DNA of 7,401 bases from Ferruginibacter sp. GTDB lineage: Bacteria > Bacteroidota > Bacteroidia > Chitinophagales > Chitinophagaceae. Of the stretch, positions 1-6,217 are shown one piece after another. The stretch is from NCBI GenBank assembly GCA_030831725.1, contig JAURKN010000019.1, positions 1 through 7,401 of the forward strand. The letters are read 5' to 3'. The stretch's first letter is position 1. Each line of letters begins with the position of its first letter. The notes below the pieces were generated by a model. That model was given only the letters and a program-made list of their open reading frames with translations, searched no databases and was not told the origin of the DNA. The position numbers and the translations under genes were made by a program.

Positions 1-196
1 AAAAAATCGATTTCAAAAAAGAACATCAAAATCTTATCTGGTTATTTCAAAATAAATCAAGCTTTTTTGTTTAATTAAAGACAATTGATTTAAAATATCC
101 ATTGAGGATTAAAGAATAGGAAGTTCGACTCTACTTATGAAAACGATATGATCATTTCGGCCTTATGACCGACGTTCAAATAGTCTCGTATTGGGT
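1..196. other. AT-rich stretch with no recognisable gene
   Basis: The stretch is rich in A and T runs and holds only very short open frames on either strand, the longest I followed being about 22 codons with no family resemblance. A 10-bp palindrome (TTTAATTAAA at 70-79) is expected by chance at this base composition. It lies beyond the terminator at 197-226, so it is probably spacer between the porin remnant and whatever follows to the left. A minus-strand ATG at 24-26 stays open to the window edge, but that is far too short to judge. Confidence 0.6.
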
Positions 197-226
197 AAAA
201 AAAATAGTCCGCTCTTACGAACGGAC
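197..226 (-). terminator. Intrinsic terminator behind the porin remnant
   Basis: Read on the minus strand, 226-207 folds into an 8-bp stem, GTCCGTTC pairing with GAGCGGAC (one G-T wobble). It is closed by a GTAA loop of the stable GNRA type. The stem is followed directly by TATTTTTTTT (206-197), the U-tract expected of a Rho-independent terminator. It starts 37 bp past the stop codon of the beta-barrel remnant, so it was most likely that gene's own terminator and survived the loss of the 5' half. There is no comparable T-tract on the plus strand. Confidence 0.85.
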
Positions 227-262
227 CAATCATTAACTAACTATAGAATAAAATCTCTATAA

Positions 263-532
263 TTAAAACTTGTAAATCAAACCAAATCCGACACTAGACA
301 AATTCATTTCGAAATCTATTTTTTTTGTTGACTCTGCTCCTTCGAAATCAGGTTTAGATGTTTCAAAACCCAAACGACCAATGGTAGCTTCAATGGCGAA
401 ACGATCTGAAAGAAAATAGCTGATACCTGGAGACAATGCAACATCAAAACCTGTCACAGAAGATTTAGATATTTTCTCGGTTTCTGTATTGTAATTTAAA
501 CCATGTAGACTCCGGTCACAACTCGGCGCCAA
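263..532 (-). pseudogene. 3' remnant of an outer-membrane beta-barrel (porin-family) protein
   Basis: The frame encodes about 80 residues resembling the C-terminal strands of the small outer-membrane beta-barrel proteins common in Bacteroidota. A segment reading SPGISYFLSDRFAIEATIG is followed by a strand ending in VGFGLIYKF, with the terminal aromatic residue typical of barrel proteins recognised by the BAM complex. From memory, full members run to roughly 180-200 residues with a signal peptide, so more than half the protein is missing here. No ATG opens the frame: it begins with TTG directly after an in-frame TAA (533-535), and the first ten or so codons (about 505-532) look unlike the family and are GC-richer, which places the junction there. 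The remaining frame has no stops, so the truncation may be recent or this may be a stored fragment. The sus operon terminator lies just upstream and no promoter is visible, so it is probably not expressed. The loss is seen directly; its cause is inferred. Confidence 0.72.
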
Positions 533-580
533 TTAACAGTAGCAATCATAAATCCCAAATTCATAGATTCTATAGCAAAC

Positions 581-606
581 AAAACGCCCCGCAATGCGGG
601 GCGTTT
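581..606 (-). terminator. Strong intrinsic terminator of the sus operon
   Basis: A perfect 11-bp inverted repeat, AAACGCCCCGC (582-592) and GCGGGGCGTTT (596-606), encloses a 3-nt loop. On the minus strand the stem runs into GTTTTGTTTG, a usable U-rich tail. It begins 24 bp past the stop codon of the lipoprotein gene and so closes the susC-susD-lipoprotein operon. It would also stop transcription from reaching the porin remnant. The plus-strand side is less T-rich, and no plus-strand gene ends here. Confidence 0.9.
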
Positions 607-630
607 CTAATTACTTTTTTATGGATATTA

Positions 631-1530
631 TTATCTAGCCATACTAACCGTGTACGGTGTTGAGAACCATCCTCCGTTTCCAGAAGCTGGATCCAAAAGA
701 CCAACACGCAATTTCAATGTTACTGTTTGGTTACAGGCTGAGAAAGTTCCTGGTCCTGCTACCGCTGTTTCAACCATCACCTCCCATGTGGCATAAGCCG
801 GGTTGGTAGATACTGTTGAAGCTGGAGCGATTCCAAATTGACGATCGCAAGTTACCAGTCTGTTGCTTGAGTTTGTCCAATCTAAATTGAATGTGATTGG
901 GTTCCATCCTGCATCAAAAATATTGTCAACCACAATCGTTCCGGTAGTGGCAGAAGTGGATGTGGTAGAAAGGATGCTGGTGGTGTATGGACCATAAGGA
1001 CCTCCGAAGTCTTCGTTGGTATTATCATAATCACCTTCCAAATCTGCTATAGTTACCAATCCTTCGTTACAACCGCTGCGGATGATCAAAACAACAGTAT
1101 CCATGAAGTCAGCAACTTTCATTGATGGCTCAGCAAGGCTAAATACCAAAGTGTCTTTTCTTCCACCGATGTAAGTAGCGAGGTCTGCCTGAACTGTGAT
1201 GTTGGCGATAGCTTCTCCTTTTTTAATAGTCACAGTACCCGCATTGTTTCCAGTAGCAATGGTATAATGTGTTCCACCGATAGCGCCTGACGGAGAAGTA
1301 ACTTTATACGTTACGGTACGATCAGAACCGGAAACATCGGTAGATCCAACCTGAACTTTATAAGCAGGTGTGGTATTGTCAACCACTTCATACAATTGAG
1401 TAGCCTTTCCTACGAAATGGGCAAATGGAGGTGCCACATCTACATCGTATGGCTTTGTTTTATCGCAACTTCCCAACAGAAGTGCTACGGCAGCAAATGC
1501 AGCGAGCGTGAGGTTGTTGAACAGTTTCAT
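631..1530 (-). CDS. SusCD-associated surface lipoprotein of unassigned family (Calx-beta/DUF4843-like N-terminal part)
   Basis: The product is 299 residues. Residues 1-21 form a lipoprotein signal peptide with the lipobox LLGSC, so Cys22 is the likely lipidated residue and the mature protein should sit on the outer membrane. Residues about 35-150 look like one beta-sandwich domain: the pattern GGTHYTI...AGTVTIKKGEAIANITVQ...DTLVFSL resembles Calx-beta and DUF4843-type domains common in lipoproteins encoded beside SusCD pairs. After a short hinge, residues about 155-299 form a second beta-rich domain rich in Ser, Thr, Gly and aromatic residues, for which I have no family name. Cys154, Cys228 and Cys266 lie in or beside it, so at most one disulfide is possible among them. 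The gene follows susD by 30 bp and is the last before the operon terminator. The ATG at 1530 is preceded by an A-rich leader, and the signal peptide starts there. A role in binding the SusCD ligand at the cell surface is inferred from position and export signal; the sequence shows no catalytic motif. Confidence 0.75.
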   Translation of the reverse strand: MKLFNNLTLAAFAAVALLLGSCDKTKPYDVDVAPPFAHFVGKATQLYEVVDNTTPAYKVQVGSTDVSGSDRTVTYKVTSPSGAIGGTHYTIATGNNAGTVTIKKGEAIANITVQADLATYIGGRKDTLVFSLAEPSMKVADFMDTVVLIIRSGCNEGLVTIADLEGDYDNTNEDFGGPYGPYTTSILSTTSTSATTGTIVVDNIFDAGWNPITFNLDWTNSSNRLVTCDRQFGIAPASTVSTNPAYATWEVMVETAVAGPGTFSACNQTVTLKLRVGLLDPASGNGGWFSTPYTVSMAR

Positions 1531-1560
1531 CTTATTTTATTTTTATTTTAAAGTATTTTA

Positions 1561-2961
1561 TTAATAACCGTCATTCTGAACCATGTTCGGATTGGCGAGC
1601 AATTCAGAGTTAGGGATAGGCAACACAAAACGATAGTTTCCTGCAGCCAAGGTCTGCCAATCGGCACTTGCATCAGAAGCAAGACGATTTACAGATTGAT
1701 TTGTGCGTTTCAAATCCCAGAAACGGAAACCTTCGAACGCCAACTCCTTGTAACGCTCAAGCATAATCGCATCTATCAGTTCAGTTGCTCCTGCAAAAGT
1801 TTCGTTGGTATAACCTGTGATTCTGTTCGAACGAAGTGCATTCAAATCTGCTGCTGCGGCTGTAAGATCAGGAGAAGCTTTTCTTGCATTTGCTTCCGCA
1901 CGAATCAAATACATTTCAGCTGTGCGACAAGCTTTCATATCCACCACGCGTCCACCACGTGAAGAAGTGAAAAACTTGTTCACATACATGTTTCCTGAAC
2001 CGTTGGTACCAATAAAAGTTTCAAGTCTGATATCATTAGGACCATATGAGGCAGCCAATTTATCAGATGGAGCGATGTTTACGTTTCCACCAGTTGTAGT
2101 CCAAAGTGAACCAATGGCTGTACTTGTTGCATAACGAATTCTGAACAATACTTCGCTGCTTACATCGTCAGTCCAGATTGCCTGATATTGACCACCTGAA
2201 ACCAATGGCTTCACGCGTGAATCAATCACCTCCGTAGCGTAGTTGATCGCTGCATCGTAATCTTTTTTATACAATGCGATTCTTGCCTGATAAGCAGATA
2301 CGTTAACCCTGTTCAATACAGTGTCTCTGAAATCACCTGGAGTAACCCCTGGCAATAAGGTTCTTGCCGCATTCAAATCAGCTTCGATCTGTGCCATCAC
2401 TTCACCCATGGTATTACGTGATGGTTTTCCTACCGGATTTGAACTCAGCAAAACAGGAACACCTTTGCTTTCTGATGGATTGTAGTTTTTGCAATAAGAC
2501 TGAAGCAAACCAAAGTGTGCAATAGCACGCATAGCTAGCAATTGTCCTTTTAATACATTTCTTCTTGGCTCTTCTGTTGGCGTTGCAGTAACAGTAGCAA
2601 CTTTAGGCAAAACGCGGTTTACCTGATCGATTACACTGTAATATGAACCCCACGCTCCGATAACATCACCACCGGTGGTGTTGTCTGAAGCATATTGGTA
2701 GCGATACGTCAAAGCACCACTTCCCGAATTGTCAGCTCCTAATTTAGCTTCGTCGGAAAGCAACGCGCTTACAAACATGTCGTTTGCATAAGCACCATAA
2801 CGACCATAAATCGCATTGGTTCCCAATTGCACGTCGTTAAGCGTAAGGAATGCGTTCGCTTCGCTGAACGTGTCAGTTGGTTGTTGATCCAGATCTTTTT
2901 TGCAACTGCTGAATCCAACGGCAGCAGCAGCAATGATCATTAAAAATTTATTGTATTTCAT
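1561..2961 (-). CDS. SusD/RagB-family nutrient-binding outer-membrane lipoprotein
   Basis: SusD-like proteins cap the SusC barrel at the cell surface and capture the ligand before import. The signal peptide ends in the lipobox FSSC, with Cys20 as lipidation site, followed by KKDLD, a charged stretch of the kind associated with surface export of Bacteroidota lipoproteins. Residues about 21-210 match the SusD-like N-terminal domain, with helical repeats such as LKGQLLAMRAIAHF near 137-150. Residues about 320-466 match the RagB/SusD C-terminal domain: AEMYLIRAEANAR (348-360), ADLNALRSNR (371-380), ERYKELAFEGFRFWDLKR (402-419) and a conserved tail LPIPNSELLANPNMVQNDGY (447-466). At 466 residues it is at the short end for the family. 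It starts 23 bp after susC, with which it is surely co-transcribed and forms a complex. The ATG at 2961 gives a complete signal peptide, so the start is well supported. Ligand specificity cannot be read from the sequence. Confidence 0.95.
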   Translation of the reverse strand: MKYNKFLMIIAAAAVGFSSCKKDLDQQPTDTFSEANAFLTLNDVQLGTNAIYGRYGAYANDMFVSALLSDEAKLGADNSGSGALTYRYQYASDNTTGGDVIGAWGSYYSVIDQVNRVLPKVATVTATPTEEPRRNVLKGQLLAMRAIAHFGLLQSYCKNYNPSESKGVPVLLSSNPVGKPSRNTMGEVMAQIEADLNAARTLLPGVTPGDFRDTVLNRVNVSAYQARIALYKKDYDAAINYATEVIDSRVKPLVSGGQYQAIWTDDVSSEVLFRIRYATSTAIGSLWTTTGGNVNIAPSDKLAASYGPNDIRLETFIGTNGSGNMYVNKFFTSSRGGRVVDMKACRTAEMYLIRAEANARKASPDLTAAAADLNALRSNRITGYTNETFAGATELIDAIMLERYKELAFEGFRFWDLKRTNQSVNRLASDASADWQTLAAGNYRFVLPIPNSELLANPNMVQNDGY

Positions 2962-2984
2962 AATATTCTTGCTTTTGGGATTGA

Positions 2985-5900
2985 TTAGAAGTTGATTTCA
3001 AGTCCTGCAGTTACTCTGCGAGGATTAGGGAACTCACTGAGGTTGATGTTGCTTGCGCCAGCCTCAGGATCGTATCCTCTCCACTTGGTCCACATGAACA
3101 GGTTTGAACCTTGCACGTATACGTTCAATCCAGACACATATTTCATTTTCTTTACCATATTTTTTGGCAAAGTATATCCCACTCTCAAATCTCTCATACG
3201 CATGAAAGACGCGTCGTGGATCAATTTGGATGAGAAATTGGTTCCGTACAAAGGACTAGGTGTATTGCTGATGTCTCCGGGTTGTTGCCAGAAATTCAAG
3301 TCAGATGACTGGTTGTAACCGGTAGCCAAAAATCCAACAGGATTCTCTACGAAATACTCCAGATTATCCACTTTCTTGGCACCGCTCTGCCAGCTGAACA
3401 ACATAGACAATTCGAAGTTCTTGTAACGTGCGTTCAAACCGAAACCTCCTCTGTATGGAGCTTCCCATGTACCGAATTGTTGAACACGGTTTGCAGCGCT
3501 ATATACGGTAGTCAGTTTTCCGTCTTTGTCGTAGTACAAAGGCATACCTGTGGCGGCGTCAACACCTGCCCACTTTACTTCGTAATGGGTTCCCAAAGGA
3601 TATCCCACATTGATCAATTCTGTTCCATCTTCATATGGCTCTTCACCACCCAAACTGGTAACGCGGTTTCTGTTGTAAGCGAAGTTCGCATTGATGGTAA
3701 CAGTAAGGTCTTTCATGCGAACTACTTCGCCATTCAGACTCAACTCGATACCACGGTTCTGAAGTTCTCCCGCATTGATGTTCAACGCTGCTCCATTTCC
3801 GAAACCGGCAGTAGATGAAAGTTTTTTGCTAACGAACAGGTCTTTGGTGGTTCTGTTGTACAGGTTTATATCACCATACAATCTTCTCTTGAACATCTCG
3901 AAATCCACACCAAAGTTGGTTGTGTATGTTTTTTCCCACTTCAATGCAGGGTTACCTGGATAGCTTGCGATAATGGTATTCAAACCAGAGTATGAACCTT
4001 GTGTATAGGCACTCTGATAAGGATAATCTCCACCAGGGAAGTTATCTGCGTTACCCGCACCACCATAACTCAATTTCACACGAAGAGAGTTGATGGCTTT
4101 GATGTCTTTGATGAAATCTTCTTTGGCAGCATCCCAAACACCACCCACAGACCAGAATCCTTGCCATCTTGTATCAACAGGTAGTTTTGAAGAACCGTCA
4201 CGACGATAAGATGCACTCAAAGTGTATTTTCCTTCGTATGTGTAACGGGCTGTCAATAGTCCGGATACCAATGCGTTTTGAGATTTTGCACCACCAACTG
4301 AGTGGTATAGCTGATTTGTAGCATTTGCAGGAACAATCACAGCCATAGTGTTCGGACGCTTAGGATCTGTTCCGAAACCGGTCATGCTGAGTGCTTTGTT
4401 AAATTCTCTGATATATTCACCATAAGCGGTAACATCAATATCATGCTTGTCTTCAAATGTCTTTCTGTAGTTAACTGAAGGACGAACAGTGGCACGCATG
4501 AAACGGCTAAGTCCTTCTGATTGGAAACCTGCCCTTCCTGTGATGCTTGTTGAAGTTCTACGCACGAATGGCAACTGGCTTCCGTAGTTGGTGTTTTGCG
4601 TTTCACGGAAATCGATACCCGAAGTCAATGCAGCGGTAACATCTTTCGTGATTTTATAGGTTGTTGTTCCACCCATTGTCACCTTGATTTGATCGTTATA
4701 GTTCAAATCATATTTGGTGAGTTCCAACTGGTTGGCGGCTGCGAATGGAGCGCCGATACCGGTAGCATAAGTAACTCCATCGTCTTTGAATGGTTTAGCG
4801 TATGGAACGTTAACTGCAGAGGTAAGGAAAGGGTTACCTAAACTATTTCCTGCAGAAGATTGCTGGAAGTTTCTTTTTGTATAACCCAAGGTTGAATTGA
4901 AAGAGAAAGTCACTTTATCATCAGCATAATCCACGTTGTTACGGAAAGTAACACGCTTCATGTCTGTACGTAAGGTGATACCTTCTTCGTTATACAAACC
5001 TAAGCTGCTATACAAACGGGTTTTTCCTGTACCGCCAGACAATGTAATCTGGTGGTTGCTGAAATTACCGGTTCTGAAGATTTGATCACCCCAATTGGTG
5101 TTGATCTTAGAGAAAGAATCCAATGCTCTCGCGTTGGCTGCTTTTTCTGCAGTAGACAAGAACTGATATCTTGGGTTGAATGGAGAATAGTAGAAACCAG
5201 GAATTCTGGTATCATTAGCCACAGGACTTGTAGCGTCACCTTGAGCGGCAACCACACCATAATCCTTCTGGGCCTCAAGCAATTCTGCCGAATTCATCGG
5301 ACGGAAAGCGAAGCTTGGCTTTTCAACGATACCATACTGACCAGAATAACCGAACTTAAGTTTCCCTGATTGTCCTTTTTTGGTAGTTACAACGATAACA
5401 CCCGCAGAACCTCTCGAACCATAAAGGGCTGCTGAAGCCGCGTCACGAAGTACGTCGATAGATTGGAAATCGTTAGGATTCAATCCCTGGAACACACCTG
5501 CTTCCACAGGAATTCCGTCCACCACATATAATGGACTTGTTCCACCGGAAATAGAGTTAGATCCACGAATGATCACATTACTCGCCGTACCCGGCTGTCC
5601 GCTTCCTGTCAAGGAAGTAATACCGGGAGCACGACCCTGAAGGATTTGATCGAATGAACCAACGGGCTGATTCTTCAATTCCTTGTCGCCGATTTTGGTG
5701 GCGGCACCCACATACTGAGATCTTTTAATTTTACTGATACCGGTAACAACCACACCTTCGATGTCCTGAGCATCCGCTGAAGACAAACTTGGTGAGATTA
5801 CCACTTTGTTACCAACATTAATGGTTACTGATTCGAATCCAATTGAACTGAATTCCAATGCTTTACCATTTGCCGGAACAGTGATTTTGTAGGTTCCGTC

Positions 5901-6062
5901 AGAACCTGTTGTGGTTCCCACGTTGGAACCTGATACGATTACGGATACGTTAGACAATGGTTTTCCACTGGCATCGGAAACTTTTCCGGTAATCGTTTTT
6001 TGTGCGAAGGCACCCAACGACACTGCCATCGAAACCAAAAAGGCTAAGACAACTTTTCTCAT
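2985..6062 (-). CDS. SusC/RagA-family TonB-dependent outer-membrane transporter
   Basis: This 1025-residue protein forms the outer-membrane barrel of a SusCD importer, powered by TonB-ExbB-ExbD from the inner membrane. A signal peptide (1-20, AFA before Gln21) is followed by a carboxypeptidase-regulatory-like beta-sandwich at about 22-95 (TGKVSDASGKPLSNVSVIVSG...GSDGTYKI). A TonB-box-like segment, IEGVVVTG, lies at 101-108. The plug domain spans about 118-230 and carries the SusC/RagA signature: SPLYVVDGIPV (176-186), LNPNDFQSIDVLRDAASAAL (194-213) and YGSRGSAGVIVVTTKKG (214-230). The rest is barrel, ending in the family-typical GYDPEAGASN and FPNPRRVTAGLEINF with a C-terminal Phe. Length is normal and the frame is unbroken. 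The ATG at 6062 is preceded by an A-rich leader and, about 20 bp upstream, by a good -7 box. It is the first gene of the operon. There is no extra N-terminal secretin/STN domain, so signalling to an anti-sigma factor through this protein is not expected. The substrate is unknown. Confidence 0.97.
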   Translation of the reverse strand: MRKVVLAFLVSMAVSLGAFAQKTITGKVSDASGKPLSNVSVIVSGSNVGTTTGSDGTYKITVPANGKALEFSSIGFESVTINVGNKVVISPSLSSADAQDIEGVVVTGISKIKRSQYVGAATKIGDKELKNQPVGSFDQILQGRAPGITSLTGSGQPGTASNVIIRGSNSISGGTSPLYVVDGIPVEAGVFQGLNPNDFQSIDVLRDAASAALYGSRGSAGVIVVTTKKGQSGKLKFGYSGQYGIVEKPSFAFRPMNSAELLEAQKDYGVVAAQGDATSPVANDTRIPGFYYSPFNPRYQFLSTAEKAANARALDSFSKINTNWGDQIFRTGNFSNHQITLSGGTGKTRLYSSLGLYNEEGITLRTDMKRVTFRNNVDYADDKVTFSFNSTLGYTKRNFQQSSAGNSLGNPFLTSAVNVPYAKPFKDDGVTYATGIGAPFAAANQLELTKYDLNYNDQIKVTMGGTTTYKITKDVTAALTSGIDFRETQNTNYGSQLPFVRRTSTSITGRAGFQSEGLSRFMRATVRPSVNYRKTFEDKHDIDVTAYGEYIREFNKALSMTGFGTDPKRPNTMAVIVPANATNQLYHSVGGAKSQNALVSGLLTARYTYEGKYTLSASYRRDGSSKLPVDTRWQGFWSVGGVWDAAKEDFIKDIKAINSLRVKLSYGGAGNADNFPGGDYPYQSAYTQGSYSGLNTIIASYPGNPALKWEKTYTTNFGVDFEMFKRRLYGDINLYNRTTKDLFVSKKLSSTAGFGNGAALNINAGELQNRGIELSLNGEVVRMKDLTVTINANFAYNRNRVTSLGGEEPYEDGTELINVGYPLGTHYEVKWAGVDAATGMPLYYDKDGKLTTVYSAANRVQQFGTWEAPYRGGFGLNARYKNFELSMLFSWQSGAKKVDNLEYFVENPVGFLATGYNQSSDLNFWQQPGDISNTPSPLYGTNFSSKLIHDASFMRMRDLRVGYTLPKNMVKKMKYVSGLNVYVQGSNLFMWTKWRGYDPEAGASNINLSEFPNPRRVTAGLEINF

Positions 6063-6082
6063 ATTTTTTTTATTTAGGTGAA

Positions 6083-6090
6083 CAAATATA
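6083..6090 (-). promoter_or_regulatory. Probable -7 box of the susC operon promoter
   Basis: On the minus strand these bases read TATATTTG, an exact match to the Bacteroidota housekeeping -7 consensus TAnnTTTG. It ends 20 bp before the susC ATG, which would give a short 5' leader of roughly 15 nt rich in A. The expected -33 element (TTTG about 20 bp upstream) is not clear; only a T-rich stretch (GTTAAGTTTTC) is there, so a helper regulator is possible. No SD sequence is visible before the ATG, as is usual in this phylum. Confidence 0.55.
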
Positions 6091-6149
6091 ATCGGGAAAT
6101 CTGAAAACTTAACTTTTAGTTGACAATTTTTAATAGAAAAAATAAGAGA

Positions 6150-6192
6150 ATTAAACGAACCACCTACACCATGTATACAAATATCGTTTAAT
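6150..6192. repeat. Inverted repeat between transporter gene and susC (operator or weak terminator)
   Basis: The arms ATTAAACGA (6150-6158) and TCGTTTAAT (6184-6192) are perfect 9-bp reverse complements separated by 25 nt. The spacer contains a small palindrome, GTATAC (6173-6178). The repeat sits about 60-100 bp upstream of the susC -7 box, a position suited to an activator. Alternatively, read on the minus strand, it lies 26 bp past the RND gene's stop codon and is followed by the T-rich TCTCTTATTTTTTCTATT, so it could act as a weak terminator for that gene. The arms are AT-rich and the loop is long, which makes an efficient terminator less likely. The symmetry is seen directly; its role is inferred. 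Confidence 0.45.
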
Positions 6193-6217
6193 GCGTTTGC
6201 GTTATCAAATCAATTTG

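Noticed and set aside
1..26. Minus-strand ATG at 24-26 open to the left edge, as a possible gene start
   Set aside because: Only eight codons are visible, there is no TAnnTTTG box close upstream, and the sequence is a low-complexity A/T run.
154..173. Small hairpin TCGG...CCGA in the left spacer
   Set aside because: Only four clean base pairs, with no T-tract, and no gene ending at it.
496..564. Minus-strand 22-codon frame from ATG at 564, overlapping the broken 5' end of the porin remnant
   Set aside because: It has no signal-peptide character, no family resemblance and lies just past a strong terminator. It is more likely chance sequence at the junction.
1696..5369. Many open frames of 60-113 codons on the plus strand, and two minus-strand frames at 4382-4606 and 5000-5278, inside the susC and susD genes
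   Set aside because: They overlap frames with clear family signatures over their whole length, show no recognisable motifs of their own, and have no promoter or leader of their own that I can see.
6206..6217. Short palindrome CAAATCAATTTG next to the RND stop codon
   Set aside because: Five-bp arms in AT-rich DNA are expected by chance, and no T-tract follows to make it a terminator.
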